Below are positions 9,459 to 18,916 of a DNA stretch of 64,000 nucleotides, one piece after another. Position 1 is the stretch's first letter. Every line of letters starts with the position of its first letter. The DNA is from a bacterium (GTDB taxonomy: Bacteria > Vulcanimicrobiota > Vulcanimicrobiia > Vulcanimicrobiales > SCRA01), in contig SCRA01000033.1 in the NCBI GenBank assembly GCA_004297985.1, positions 1 through 64,000 of the forward strand, in the 5' to 3' direction. The notes below the pieces were generated by a model. The model was not told the DNA's origin, searched no databases, and saw only the letters and a list, made by a program, of their open reading frames with translations. A program made the translations under genes and the position numbers.

Positions 9459-11615
9459 CTACAGGAGCGTCTGTTCGGGCCTCGGCTCCAGGAGCGGGCG
9501 GAGCTGCTCCAGCTCGCCCAGGCCGATCTGGATCTTGCGCGGCTTGGTCCCTTCGTGGGGGCCCACCACTCTGAATTCCTCGAGCTGCTTCATCAGGCGC
9601 ACGGCGCGCGGGTGGCCAATGGAGAACTGCGACTGCAGTTGCGCCGTCGATGCGTACTGCGTCTCGATGATGAACTTCGCCGCGTCGTAGCAGAGGGGAT
9701 CGACCTGCTTGCCGCCGTTCTTCTCGTCGGCGTCGTCGAGCGGGGTGACCTCCACGTCGAGCAGATTCTCCGGGCGCGCTTGCTGCGCCCAGAACTCCAC
9801 CAGCCGCGCCACCTCGTTGTTGGTGACCAGGGCGCCTTGGCAGCGGATCGGCTTGGGGGCGTCGATGGGCAGGTAGAGCATGTCGCCGCGCCCCAGCAGG
9901 CGTTCCGCTCCCGCCATGTCCAGGATGGTGCGCGAGTCGACCTGCGAGCTAACGGCGAAGGCGATGCGGCTGGGGATGTTCGCCTTGATGATGCCGGTGA
10001 TCACGTCGACGGAGGGGCGCTGCGTGGCCACCACCAGGTGGATGCCCGTGGCGCGCGCCAACTGGGCCAGGCGGCAGATCGTCGTCTCCACCTTCGCCGG
10101 CGCCACGAGCATCAAGTCTGCCAGCTCGTCGATCACCACCACCACGTACGGCAGGCGCTCCTCGGGATACTTGGCGTTGTACTCCTCGATCTTGCGCACA
10201 CCGGCTTTAGCGAAGCGCTCGTAGCGCTGATCCATCTCCTTGGTGATCTCGAAGAGCGCGCCGGCGGCCATGCGCGCATCGGTGATGACGTCTTTGATCA
10301 AGTGGGGGATGCCGTTGTAGACGGTGAGCTCGACGCGTTTGGGATCGATGAAGAGCATCTGCACCTGGTCCGGCGTGGCGCTGACCAAGAGCGAGGCGAT
10401 GATGCCGTTGAGGCAGACGGACTTGCCGGAGCCCGTGGCCCCGGCCACCAGCAAGTGCGGCATCTTGCCGAGGTCGCCGAAGATCGGGCGCCCCGTGATG
10501 TCCTTGCCCAGAGCCATCGGCAGCGGCGGTATCTGGCCGCGATGGGGAAGCGCTTCGAGGATCTCGCGAATTGCCACGATGGAGACGTTGGCGTTGGGCA
10601 CTTCGATGCCCACGGCACTCTTACCGGGAATGGGCGCCTCGATGCGCACGGAAGATGCCGCTAGCGCCAGCGCCAGATCGTCGGCCAACGCGGAGATGCG
10701 CGAAATCTTCACGCCGCGCTCGGGCTTGAGCTCGTAGCGCGTGATCGAGGGGCCGCGCTCGATGTGCACCACCTTCGCGCCAACGCCGAACGAGGCAAGC
10801 GTGTCCTCTAAGAGATGGGCGCGGTTCGATTCGTCGGCCACGCGTACGTCGGGCCGGTCGAAGAGCGCGAGATCGGGGAGGCGATAGACACGCGGGCGTC
10901 CGTCGTCCACCAGCTCGTGCTCGAAGGCAGGCTCCACGTTGCGCGGCGCGGGCGGCGTCGCGACGAGGCGCGTGGGTACGGCCAGCGGGGCCTCGTCCTC
11001 CACGTCGATCTCCTCGATCTCGACTTCTGCGGCGGCGATCTCCTCCGCAGCCGGAGCCGGCGCTAGCGGCACCTTCGCACGCGCCTTGAATCGCGCCGCG
11101 GGCTTGGGCACGCGCGGCATCGCGCGCGCAACTAGGCGGCCCAGCGCGATGCACCACCCGGCGAGCACGCCGATCACGCGTTTGAGCGAGACGCCGGTGA
11201 TCCAGACCAGCACACCGAGCGCGGCCAGCCCGATCACGATGACACGGCCCACGTCGCCCAAGACGCCGGACAGAGCGCTGGAGAGCACGCCGCCCACGAC
11301 GCCGCCCGCCGGCCCCAAGGCCGCCAACGTGAGAAGGTAGAGGGCGCAGGCGGCAGCCCACAGCGTGCGGATCATCTGCGGGACGCTGATCTCGAGGAAG
11401 ACGATGCCGGCCAAGACGGCGACAAGCCCGGGGAAGCCCCCTGCCGCGTGCCCGAAGAGCGTGACGATCCCCCAGCCGATCCAGCCGCCGAGCGCGCCCG
11501 CGTGCTGCGGGGAGACCACCGTGACGGTGAGCAGGGCGGCTATGCCCAACAGAGCGATGCCGACGAGCTCGAAGTTGAGACGGGAAACCGTCGCTCTACG
11601 CCTGACGCGCGCCAT
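9459..11615 (-). CDS. ftsK: DNA translocase FtsK/SpoIIIE
   Basis: A 718-residue septal DNA pump that clears chromosome ends from the division plane. The N-terminus carries about four membrane helices (residues 15-150), then an acidic Pro/Ala linker (about 180-235), the alpha/beta translocase motor with Walker A GATGSGKSV near 392-400 and Walker B VVVVIDELADL near 490-500, and the C-terminal winged-helix gamma domain (about 650-718, YASTAQLQSQFSIGHPRA) that reads the polar KOPS/SRS sequences. The linker is short compared with E. coli FtsK and resembles SpoIIIE-size proteins. No clear ribosome site precedes the ATG. It is divergent from the nuclease gene at 11727. Confidence 0.95.
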   Translation of the reverse strand: MARVRRRATVSRLNFELVGIALLGIAALLTVTVVSPQHAGALGGWIGWGIVTLFGHAAGGFPGLVAVLAGIVFLEISVPQMIRTLWAAACALYLLTLAALGPAGGVVGGVLSSALSGVLGDVGRVIVIGLAALGVLVWITGVSLKRVIGVLAGWCIALGRLVARAMPRVPKPAARFKARAKVPLAPAPAAEEIAAAEVEIEEIDVEDEAPLAVPTRLVATPPAPRNVEPAFEHELVDDGRPRVYRLPDLALFDRPDVRVADESNRAHLLEDTLASFGVGAKVVHIERGPSITRYELKPERGVKISRISALADDLALALAASSVRIEAPIPGKSAVGIEVPNANVSIVAIREILEALPHRGQIPPLPMALGKDITGRPIFGDLGKMPHLLVAGATGSGKSVCLNGIIASLLVSATPDQVQMLFIDPKRVELTVYNGIPHLIKDVITDARMAAGALFEITKEMDQRYERFAKAGVRKIEEYNAKYPEERLPYVVVVIDELADLMLVAPAKVETTICRLAQLARATGIHLVVATQRPSVDVITGIIKANIPSRIAFAVSSQVDSRTILDMAGAERLLGRGDMLYLPIDAPKPIRCQGALVTNNEVARLVEFWAQQARPENLLDVEVTPLDDADEKNGGKQVDPLCYDAAKFIIETQYASTAQLQSQFSIGHPRAVRLMKQLEEFRVVGPHEGTKPRKIQIGLGELEQLRPLLEPRPEQTLL

Positions 11616-11726
11616 GTGGAACGGGGCTTCGCTTGCCAGGCGCGATACTCCTCACCGATAGCGGGCGTCGTTGGCGCCGATGAGGGGGCGGAACGTCGCC
11701 GCTGTGCCACGAACACGGGGAGCGCC

Positions 11727-12650
11727 ATGTTCCGACTTCGTGCGCTCTATGCCTCGGCGATCTTCGTCGCGCTGTGCTGCGGCAGCGCCGCGGCTTGGGG
11801 TGCGCGCGGCCACGAGTTGATCTCGGGCATCGCAGCAGCGCACTTCCCCGCGCAGGTGCCGGCATTCTTGCGTACGCCGCAAGCGGCCACGGCGATCGCG
11901 ATCCTGGCCACCGAGCCGGATCTCGTGAAAGGCCGCGACGACCAAGCGCTGGTGGCGGCCACCTCGCCCGATCACTATCTCGACATCGCCGACGACGGCA
12001 CCGTGGGCGGCATCCCGCTGGGCGATCTCCCGCCGACGCGGCCGGCGTACGTGGCGGCCCTCGAGCACAACGGCGTCGACCCGTACCATGTGGGCTTCCT
12101 TCCGTATGCGATCCTCGAGGGGTACGAGCGCCTGGCCAAGGACTTCGCGCTCTATCGCGCCTATCGCGCGATCGGGAGGAGCGACCGCGTTGCGTTGCGC
12201 GAGCGCATCACGCTGCAGGACCTCGGCGAGTTCAGCCACTTCGTGGGCGACGGCTCGCAGCCGCTTCACGCGACCATCCACTTCAACGACGGCGGCGCCC
12301 ATGCGAAGTTCGAGGAAGGCGTGGTCGAGCGCTACGTCACACGAGGCGGCGTCGAGCGTGAGCTGCGTTCCACGCGGCTCTTGCCGGCGAACCTGCTGCT
12401 CTCCATCGAAGCCTACCTGCGCACGACCAACGCCGCCTACCCGAAGGTCTACGCCCTCTATCACCGCGGGCGCTTCGGCCCCGGCGCCGGCCCGCTGGCC
12501 ACGTCGCAGCTCGCGCGCGGTGCCAACTTCCTCGACGATCTCGTCTACACCGCATGGGTGCGCAGCGACGACGAGTCGGTCGGCTATCCGCCCGTACCCG
12601 TACGCGACTTGGAGTCGCACGCGGCGCCGCCCGGTGCGTTCCACGTGTGA
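11727..12650 (+). CDS. Secreted S1/P1-type nuclease-like protein
   Basis: A 307-residue exported protein of the zinc-dependent phospholipase C / S1-P1 nuclease superfamily. After a signal peptide (about residues 1-24, ending AAA) the mature chain begins WGARGHE, matching the Trp and first His ligands of this fold. The later motif EFSHFVGDGSQPLHA carries further His/Asp ligands. Family members cleave single-stranded nucleic acids or phosphodiesters outside the cytoplasm, with three zinc ions. The ATG at 11727 is preceded by GGGGAG. It stands alone between divergent ftsK and the dehydrogenase gene. Confidence 0.8.
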   Translation: MFRLRALYASAIFVALCCGSAAAWGARGHELISGIAAAHFPAQVPAFLRTPQAATAIAILATEPDLVKGRDDQALVAATSPDHYLDIADDGTVGGIPLGDLPPTRPAYVAALEHNGVDPYHVGFLPYAILEGYERLAKDFALYRAYRAIGRSDRVALRERITLQDLGEFSHFVGDGSQPLHATIHFNDGGAHAKFEEGVVERYVTRGGVERELRSTRLLPANLLLSIEAYLRTTNAAYPKVYALYHRGRFGPGAGPLATSQLARGANFLDDLVYTAWVRSDDESVGYPPVPVRDLESHAAPPGAFHV

Positions 12651-12696
12651 CCACCGCGTTGTCCACTCCATCAAAGAGAAAGGTCTACGTTCAATC

Positions 12697-13776
12697 ATGT
12701 CTACCAAGCCGACGATCGTCGTCCTCGAAGGCGACGAAACCGGGCAGGAGCTGCTCGAGGAGTCGCTGCGCGTCCTCGAGCCGAGCGTCACGGGCGTTGA
12801 GGTGGAGCTCAAGCGCTTCGACCTCTCGCTGAGCCATCGCCGCGCCACGCAGAACGGCGTGGTCCACGAGGCGGCGGCAGCGATGAAGGCCTGCGGCCAC
12901 GGCCTCAAGGCGGCCACCATCACCCCCGAGGCAAAGAACGACGTCGGCTCTCCCAACGCCATCTTGCGCAAAGAACTCGACGGCACGGTGATCCTGCGCA
13001 CCGGGCGCCGCATCCCCGGCGTACGCCCCGTCGCCGGCATCCACGCCCCCATCTCCGTGGTACGCATGGCCGTCGGCGACGCCTATGGCGCCAAGGAGTG
13101 GCGCGAGGGCGAGGGTCTCGACGAAGTCGCCCACCGCACCGAGACGATCTCGCGCAGGGTCTGCCGGCTAGTCGCCGAGTTCGCCTTCTCCCACGCGCGG
13201 CGCACCGGCGCGCGCGTCTTCGGCGGACCGAAGTACACCGTCTCCCCGGTCTACGAAGGCATGTTGAAAGAGGAGATGGACGCCGCGGCCGCCCGATACC
13301 CCGATGTCAAGTACGAGCCGCAATTGATCGACGCCACCTACGCCTTGCTGATCTCCTCGTCCGGCGACTCGCTGGTGATCCCCTCGCTCAACCGCGACGG
13401 CGACTGCCTCTCGGATCTGGTGATGCAGCTCTTCGGCTCGATCGCCGGCGCCGAGTCGCTGCTCTTCTCCTTCGATGCCGAGCTCAAGCCGTACGTGGTG
13501 ATGGCCGAGGCTCCGCACGGCACGGCACCGCGTCTCTTCGGCAAGAACGTCGCCAACCCGATGGCGATGATCCTCGCCGTCGCCGCGCTCCTCTCGTACC
13601 TTCACGAACCGGGATCCGAGAAAGCCTCGCGGGCCGTCTACGAGTCGACGCTGGAAGTGGTGGCCGACGGCATCGCCACCAGCGACCTCGGTGGCCACGC
13701 CTCGACCACCGAGTTCACCGATGCGGTGATCGGCAAGGTCAAGAACAAGCTCGAAGTCTGGTCCTCACTAGCATGA
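12697..13776 (+). CDS. Isocitrate/isopropylmalate dehydrogenase-family protein
   Basis: A 359-residue beta-decarboxylating dehydrogenase homologue. It shows the family metal-binding signature NRDGDCLSDL, the nucleotide-site motif HGTAPRLFGKNVANP and an N-terminal Rossmann-like start (VVLEGDETG in place of the usual GDGIG). The substrate-binding arginine region near residues 92-111 keeps LRKELD but continues with an Arg-rich stretch (LRTGRRIPGVRPV), longer than in typical members. Substrate (isocitrate, isopropylmalate, homoisocitrate or tartrate) cannot be assigned. The ATG follows AAAGG. Its stop overlaps the ATG of the M23 peptidase gene in ATGA, an odd partner for a metabolic enzyme. Confidence 0.85.
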   Translation: MSTKPTIVVLEGDETGQELLEESLRVLEPSVTGVEVELKRFDLSLSHRRATQNGVVHEAAAAMKACGHGLKAATITPEAKNDVGSPNAILRKELDGTVILRTGRRIPGVRPVAGIHAPISVVRMAVGDAYGAKEWREGEGLDEVAHRTETISRRVCRLVAEFAFSHARRTGARVFGGPKYTVSPVYEGMLKEEMDAAAARYPDVKYEPQLIDATYALLISSSGDSLVIPSLNRDGDCLSDLVMQLFGSIAGAESLLFSFDAELKPYVVMAEAPHGTAPRLFGKNVANPMAMILAVAALLSYLHEPGSEKASRAVYESTLEVVADGIATSDLGGHASTTEFTDAVIGKVKNKLEVWSSLA

Positions 13777-14609
13777 GCGACATCGGTGCGCTCGTCGTCG
13801 CCAGCCCCTTCATCCCGCTGGTAGGCATCGTTGCGGCTTCAATCGCCATCGTGCCGTATCGCACGGCAACATTGGGGCCGCGCATGCTCTTCGCAATGTT
13901 CGCGGTGGTGATCGGCGCGATGTTCGCCTCGTTCAAGGGGCTCTCTCCGGTTAGCGTCAACGCCGGCTTCCTGGGGGCCTGCATCTTGATCTCCTTGTGG
14001 CCGCTCTACTACGTGATCCGCGCACGCGCGGCACGCACTCTCGAGGGCGCGGTCGAGATCGCGCCACCGTTTGCGGGGCGCTGGCGCTGTGCCGCCGGCG
14101 GGCCGCTCAAGGAGCTCAACCACCACGTGGGTTCTGCCCCGGAGCAGTTCGCCTACGACTTCTACGTCCCCAACGCCTTGGGTTGGCCTGCGCTGCCGTG
14201 GGCGCGCACCAATGAAGCCTACCTGGCCTACGGCAAGGATGTCCTCGCCCCCGCCGACGGTACGGTCATGCGCGTGGTCGACGGCCAACCCGAGGGATCC
14301 CCGCCGCGCAGCGCACCCGAGGGAGAGAAGAAGCCGGCCGGCAATCACGTGGTGATCCAGATCGAAGGCGGCTTCCTCGTCCTCGCGCACCTCAAGCCGG
14401 GGAGCGTGGTCGTGAAATCGGGGCAGCACCTGCGGCGCGGCGACCGCATCGCGTCCTGCGGCAACAGCGGCCGCTCCACGATGCCCCATCTCCATATCCA
14501 TCTTCAGCAGAAGCCGGGCGCCGGTAAGGGTAAAGGCGTTCCGCTCGTCTTCCGCGATGCCCGCGGCAGGCGCGCGGCACCCGTGACCGGAGAGTTCCTG
14601 ATCGCCTGA
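13773..14609 (+). CDS. Membrane-anchored M23-family peptidase (LytM domain)
   Basis: A 278-residue protein with three hydrophobic N-terminal helices (about residues 7-85) followed by an M23/LytM domain. The zinc ligands of this family appear as HHVGSAPEQFAYD (His and Asp) and the HLHIH motif near the C-terminus. Members cleave peptide bridges in cell-wall peptidoglycan or act as non-catalytic activators of such enzymes. The duplicated lysostaphin-type context (YGKDVLAPADGTV, GNHVVIQ, GRSTMPHLH) is complete, so activity is plausible. Start overlaps the preceding gene's stop by 4 bases. Confidence 0.85.
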   Translation: MSDIGALVVASPFIPLVGIVAASIAIVPYRTATLGPRMLFAMFAVVIGAMFASFKGLSPVSVNAGFLGACILISLWPLYYVIRARAARTLEGAVEIAPPFAGRWRCAAGGPLKELNHHVGSAPEQFAYDFYVPNALGWPALPWARTNEAYLAYGKDVLAPADGTVMRVVDGQPEGSPPRSAPEGEKKPAGNHVVIQIEGGFLVLAHLKPGSVVVKSGQHLRRGDRIASCGNSGRSTMPHLHIHLQQKPGAGKGKGVPLVFRDARGRRAAPVTGEFLIA

Positions 14610-14629
14610 GGTCGAGGACCTGCTTCGCG

Positions 14630-15187
14630 CTAGCGGCGCAGCCAGACTGCTCGCGGGAGTTGGAAGCGGTGCTCGTCGCTGACGCGACCCTTGTAGAAGT
14701 CGGCTTGGCGCACCGTCTGCGCGAGTCGAAAGCCGAGCGCTCGTAACAGCGCGATGGAGCGTGCGTTGCGCGTGTCGACGAGCGCGGCGGCACACACGAC
14801 GCCGTACTCCTCGAAGAGCAGGCGGAGCACGCGCGAGAGCCCCTCGCGCGCATACCCGCGGCCCCAATGGGCGGGAAAGAGAAGATATGCGACGATCGCT
14901 GGAGCCTCCGCGCGAACGGTGGCCTGCAGTAAGCCGATCGCTTCACCCGTCGTCGCCAGGCGCACCACCCAGTTGAGCCAACGCTCGTTGCCGTCGGGCG
15001 AGACGCGCCGTTCCCAAAGGTGATAGCGTATGGCCAGCGCCTCCGGCGTGCCCGGCGGATCCTCCGGCATGTAGGTGAAGATGCGCGCATCCTGCAGCGG
15101 CGCGAAGAGCTCGCGCGCATGCAGCTCGCGCACGGGCTCGAGGACCAGCCGCTCGGTGAGCAGGAACGCCTCGATTTTGACGGTCAT
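14630..15187 (-). CDS. GNAT-family N-acetyltransferase (RimJ/RimL-like)
   Basis: A 185-residue acetyltransferase of the group that modifies N-termini of ribosomal and other proteins or small amines. The order of motifs is typical: TERLVLEPV at the N-terminus, the acetyl-CoA pyrophosphate loop HWGRGYAREGL, and the ARSIALLRALGF motif near the end. I place the start at the ATG at 15187 rather than an earlier frame opening, because it starts just before TERL and follows the upstream gene's stop by 16 bases. Substrate unknown. Confidence 0.85.
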   Translation of the reverse strand: MTVKIEAFLLTERLVLEPVRELHARELFAPLQDARIFTYMPEDPPGTPEALAIRYHLWERRVSPDGNERWLNWVVRLATTGEAIGLLQATVRAEAPAIVAYLLFPAHWGRGYAREGLSRVLRLLFEEYGVVCAAALVDTRNARSIALLRALGFRLAQTVRQADFYKGRVSDEHRFQLPRAVWLRR

Positions 15188-15203
15188 CGCCAATCGAGCG
15201 CTC

Positions 15204-16199
15204 CTACAGGAACTCCAGCCCGCTCGACGTGGGCATGAGATCGTTCTCGCGCAGCCACGCGTCATCGTAGAGACGCGATTGGTAGCGCTGGCCGCCGTCG
15301 CAGAGGATCGTCGCGACGCGCGAGCTCTCGGGGAGCGTGAGCGCCAAGCGCGCCGCACCGACCACGTTGAGCGCCGCCGATCCGCCCAAGAAAAGGCCCT
15401 CGTTGCGCAGCAGCCAGTGGGCCATCTCGATCGCCTCGCGATCCTCGACGCGCAGCGCTCGATCGATCGGGGCCCCCGCTAGATTTTTCGTGATGCGCTT
15501 GATGCCGATGCCTTCGATGGTGGAGTCGCCCTCGACGTCGAGCGTTCCGCTGGTGACGTGTGAGTAGAGCGCCGAGCCCATCGGATCGCAGAGCACGGTC
15601 AGTAGCGTGGCGGCGCGTACTTTGAGGGCGATGGAGACCCCCGCCAGCGTCCCTCCCGTGCCGGCCGCGGCGATGAAGGCATCGAGACGCCCCTGACACT
15701 GCTCCCAGATCTCGGGTCCGGTCGTCTCCTCGTGGGCGCGGCGGTTGGCCAGGTTCTCGAACTGATCGGCCCAGATCGCCCCCTGCGTCCCTTCGGCGAT
15801 GCGCCGCGCGACGTGGTAGTAGTTCTCGGGTTCGGCGAAGGCCACAGCGGGAACCACATGCACGTCGGCGCCGAAAGTCTGCAGAAGCGATATCTTCTCC
15901 GGCGCCTGGTCGTCGGGGATGACGATGATGCAGCGGTAGCCGCGTTCGTTGGCGGCCAACGCGAGCGCGATGCCCGTGTTCCCCGCCGTTCCTTCGACGA
16001 TCGTGCCGCCGGGCCGCAAGGTGCCGCGCCGCTCCGCGTCGTCGACGATGAATTTCGCGGCACGATCCTTGACCGAGCCGCCCGGATTGAGGAACTCCGC
16101 CTTTCCGAGAATCGTCCGCCGGAGCGCGCGCGATAGACGCGTCAACTCGATCAGCGGCGTATTGCCGACGGTACCCGAGAAACTCGAAGTCGTAGCCAT
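15204..16199 (-). CDS. Cysteine synthase family PLP enzyme
   Basis: A 331-residue fold-type II PLP enzyme that replaces the acetyl group of O-acetylserine (or a similar group) with sulfide. The PLP lysine lies in NPGGSVKDRAA, the substrate loop is EGTAGNTGIALA, and the phosphate-binding loop is AAGTGGTLAGV. The C-terminus DDAWLRENDL is typical for proteins called cysteine synthase A. O-acetylserine versus O-phosphoserine or cystathionine use cannot be read from the sequence. ATG at 16199, with AAAGAAGT upstream as a modest ribosome site. No cysE is adjacent. Confidence 0.88.
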   Translation of the reverse strand: MATTSSFSGTVGNTPLIELTRLSRALRRTILGKAEFLNPGGSVKDRAAKFIVDDAERRGTLRPGGTIVEGTAGNTGIALALAANERGYRCIIVIPDDQAPEKISLLQTFGADVHVVPAVAFAEPENYYHVARRIAEGTQGAIWADQFENLANRRAHEETTGPEIWEQCQGRLDAFIAAAGTGGTLAGVSIALKVRAATLLTVLCDPMGSALYSHVTSGTLDVEGDSTIEGIGIKRITKNLAGAPIDRALRVEDREAIEMAHWLLRNEGLFLGGSAALNVVGAARLALTLPESSRVATILCDGGQRYQSRLYDDAWLRENDLMPTSSGLEFL

Positions 16200-16228
16200 A
16201 GTGCCGACTTCTTTTAGCGCGACGGCGT

Positions 16229-17107
16229 TTATTTCATCTTCGGGTCGAGCGCGTCGCGCAGGCCATCGCCGAAGAGGTTGAAGGCCAGCACGGTGACGGT
16301 GATGGCCAGTCCGGGGAAGATCAGCGCCCACGGTGCATTCAGCCAGTAGTCGCGCGCGTCGTTGAGCATCGCACCCCACTCCGGCGCGGGGGGACGCGCC
16401 CCTAGACCCAGGTAGGAGAGCCCCGCTGCCTCCAGCTCCGCGGTAGCGATACCCAGCGTCGCCTGCACCAGCAGCGGCGCAAGGATGTTCGGGAGGATGT
16501 GGCGGCCGATCAGCCTCACGCTGCGCGCGCCGACGGCACGGGCCGCCTCCACGAACTCCATCTCCTTCACTTGCAGCACGCTCGAGCGCGCCAAGCGCGC
16601 GTACTGAGGCACGTAGACCACGCCGATGGCGATCATCAGGTTCGTGACGCTCGGCCCCAGCACGGTGGTGATGCCTATCGCCAAGATGATCGAGGGGAAG
16701 GCCAGCATGACATCCATCAGCCCCATCAGCGCGGCGTCGAGCGCGCCGCCGGCGTAGCCGGCCACGGTGCCGATCAGCGTGCCGGCCGTGATGGCGATCC
16801 CCACGGCTACGAAGCCGATGCGGATCGAGATGCGTGCTCCGAAGACGATACGCGCGAAGAGATCGCGTCCCAGCTTATCGGTGCCAAGGAGATGCTGACC
16901 CGAAGGCGCGGAGGAGCCCAAGGCGAGGTTCTGCGCCAGCGGATCCTGGTGTGCCACGAGCGGTGCGAAGGCGGCGGTCAGAAAGAGGAGCGCGATGATC
17001 GCGGCGCCGAGCAACGCAGCCGGATTGGCGCGAAAGCGTCGCCAGACGTCTTGGGCGAATCCGCGCGGTGCCGGTTCGTCCAGGGCCCGCGGTGCCGTGG
17101 CGATCAC
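16229..17107 (-). CDS. DppC/OppC-type ABC transporter permease
   Basis: A 292-residue inner-membrane permease of the dipeptide/oligopeptide importer class. It has an N-terminal helix after about 30 residues, a periplasmic loop containing HLLGTDKLGRD, and five further helices. The EAA-loop sequence EAARAVGARSVRLIGRHILPN contacts the ATPase. GTG start with GGAGG upstream, 8 bases after the RNase J stop. Oddly, the matching DppB, substrate-binding protein and two ATPases are all absent here, so this half of a heterodimeric channel must work with subunits encoded elsewhere. Confidence 0.88.
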   Translation of the reverse strand: MIATAPRALDEPAPRGFAQDVWRRFRANPAALLGAAIIALLFLTAAFAPLVAHQDPLAQNLALGSSAPSGQHLLGTDKLGRDLFARIVFGARISIRIGFVAVGIAITAGTLIGTVAGYAGGALDAALMGLMDVMLAFPSIILAIGITTVLGPSVTNLMIAIGVVYVPQYARLARSSVLQVKEMEFVEAARAVGARSVRLIGRHILPNILAPLLVQATLGIATAELEAAGLSYLGLGARPPAPEWGAMLNDARDYWLNAPWALIFPGLAITVTVLAFNLFGDGLRDALDPKMK

Positions 17108-17115
17108 CGGTGTCT

Positions 17116-18843
17116 CTACACCTCCATGACGACCGGGACGATCACCGGCCGGCGCTTGGTGCGCTCGTAGACCAGGCGCGAGATCGACTCGCGGAGGCGC
17201 TCGCGCACGGTCTGGGCGTCGCCCATGCCCTCCACGCTGCAGGCCGCCAGCGCCTCGTCGGCGGCGGTGCGCAGGTCCTCGAGCAGCTCGTCGGACTCGG
17301 GCACGTAGAAGACGCCCTTGGTCATCACGTCGGGGCCGGCCACGACGCGCGAATCCTCGGCGTCGATCGAGACGACGATCATCACGATGCCGTCGCTCGA
17401 GAGCAGACGGCGGTCGCGCAGCACGGCGGCACCGACGTCACCGACGCCCGATCCGTCCACCAGTACGTTACCGCCGTAGGTCTTCCCGATCTTTCCGGCC
17501 TCGCTCGCCGTGAACTCCACGACGTCACCGTTCTCCACCACGAAGGCGTTCTCCGGAGCCACTCCGGCACGCTCGGCCAGGCGCGCGTGGCTGACCAGCA
17601 TGCGGTACTCGCCGTGCACCGGGATGAAGTACTTGGGGCGCACCAAGTTGAGCATCAGCAGCAGCTCTTCCTGGGAGCCGTGGCCGCTGACGTGGGCGCC
17701 TGCTCCGTGGAAGACGTGGGCCCCCAAGCGGTAGAGGTTGTTGATCGTCTTCGAGACGCTCTTCTCGTTGCCGGGGATCGGCGTAGCGGAGATCACCACC
17801 GTGTCGCCCGGTACGATCTTCGCCTTGGGGTGCTCGCGCAGGCTCATGCGCGTCAGCGCCGACATCGGCTCGCCCTGCGATCCGGTGGTCATGATGACCA
17901 CCTCTTCCGGCGGGTAGGAGTCGACGTCCTCGATGCGGATGACGTGCTCCTGCGGTAGGTGCAGATAGCCCAGCTCCGTGGCGAAGTGCACGACGTTCTG
18001 CAGCGAGCGCCCAAGGAACGCCACCTTGCGGCTGAAGCGCAGCGCTTGATCGACCACTTGCTGGATGCGCGGCACGTTCGAGGCGAACGAGGCGACGATA
18101 ATGCGCCCCGCGGCCCGCGCGAAGATATTGCTGAAGGCCTCGGTGACGGTGCGCTCCGAGGGCGTGTGCCCAGCGCGCTCTGCGTTGGTGGAGTCGGAGA
18201 GCAGGCAGAGCACGCCCTGCGAGCCGTAGCGCGCGATCGCCGCGAAGTCCGCCGGCCTGCCGTCGAGCGGCGTCTGGTCGAACTTGAAGTCGCCCGTGTG
18301 GAAGATCAGGCCCAGGGGCGTGGAGATGGCCAGTGAGCAAGCGCCAGCGAGGCTGTGCGTCATGTGGACGAACTCGGCCTGCACACCGCCCAGCGTAACC
18401 ACCTCACCGGGCTGCACGGTGCGCAGCTCGACGTCGCCCACCTTATGCTCGCGAAACTTCGCCTTGACCAAGGCCAGCGAGAGCGCCGTGCCGATGACCG
18501 GCACCTGCGGGAACTCTCGCAGAAAATAAGGGATGCCGCCGATGTGGTCCTCGTGGCCGTGAGTCACCAGCAGCCCGCGCACCTTCTCTACCCGCTCGCG
18601 CACGTAGCTGAAGTCGCTGATGACGATGTCCACCCCGAACATCTCTTCGTCGGGGAACATCAGGCCGCAGTCGACAACGACGATGTCATCGTTGGTCTCG
18701 ATCACCGTCATGTTGCGGCCGATCTCTGAACAGCCGCCTAACGGGACGATGCGGAGGTACGGCTCGGCCGGGGCCTCGGGGACGATGCGGACGTCGGCGA
18801 CGAGTTTGCCGCCGGGTGGGGAGAGTGCTCCGTTGGTAGTCAA
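17116..18843 (-). CDS. rnj: Ribonuclease J
   Basis: A beta-CASP metallo-beta-lactamase nuclease with endo- and 5'-exonuclease activity in RNA decay. The zinc motif HGHEDHIGG is at about residues 95-103, the second His motif is HMTHS, and the Asp/His motifs of the metal site (HTGDFKFD, SDSTNAE) follow. The C-terminal dimerisation domain is present (575 residues in total, normal). The open frame runs much further upstream, but that part is out of character and overlaps the divergent small gene. I therefore use the TTG at 18843, the first start codon before the conserved region; no strong ribosome site supports it. Confidence 0.9.
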   Translation of the reverse strand: MTTNGALSPPGGKLVADVRIVPEAPAEPYLRIVPLGGCSEIGRNMTVIETNDDIVVVDCGLMFPDEEMFGVDIVISDFSYVRERVEKVRGLLVTHGHEDHIGGIPYFLREFPQVPVIGTALSLALVKAKFREHKVGDVELRTVQPGEVVTLGGVQAEFVHMTHSLAGACSLAISTPLGLIFHTGDFKFDQTPLDGRPADFAAIARYGSQGVLCLLSDSTNAERAGHTPSERTVTEAFSNIFARAAGRIIVASFASNVPRIQQVVDQALRFSRKVAFLGRSLQNVVHFATELGYLHLPQEHVIRIEDVDSYPPEEVVIMTTGSQGEPMSALTRMSLREHPKAKIVPGDTVVISATPIPGNEKSVSKTINNLYRLGAHVFHGAGAHVSGHGSQEELLLMLNLVRPKYFIPVHGEYRMLVSHARLAERAGVAPENAFVVENGDVVEFTASEAGKIGKTYGGNVLVDGSGVGDVGAAVLRDRRLLSSDGIVMIVVSIDAEDSRVVAGPDVMTKGVFYVPESDELLEDLRTAADEALAACSVEGMGDAQTVRERLRESISRLVYERTKRRPVIVPVVMEV

Positions 18844-18916
18844 GGTCTTGACGTTGCTTTCATGGGCGTGATTGACGATTGCCGGCACGAGGTGCCGGCA
18901 AGGAGGAACCCGATCG

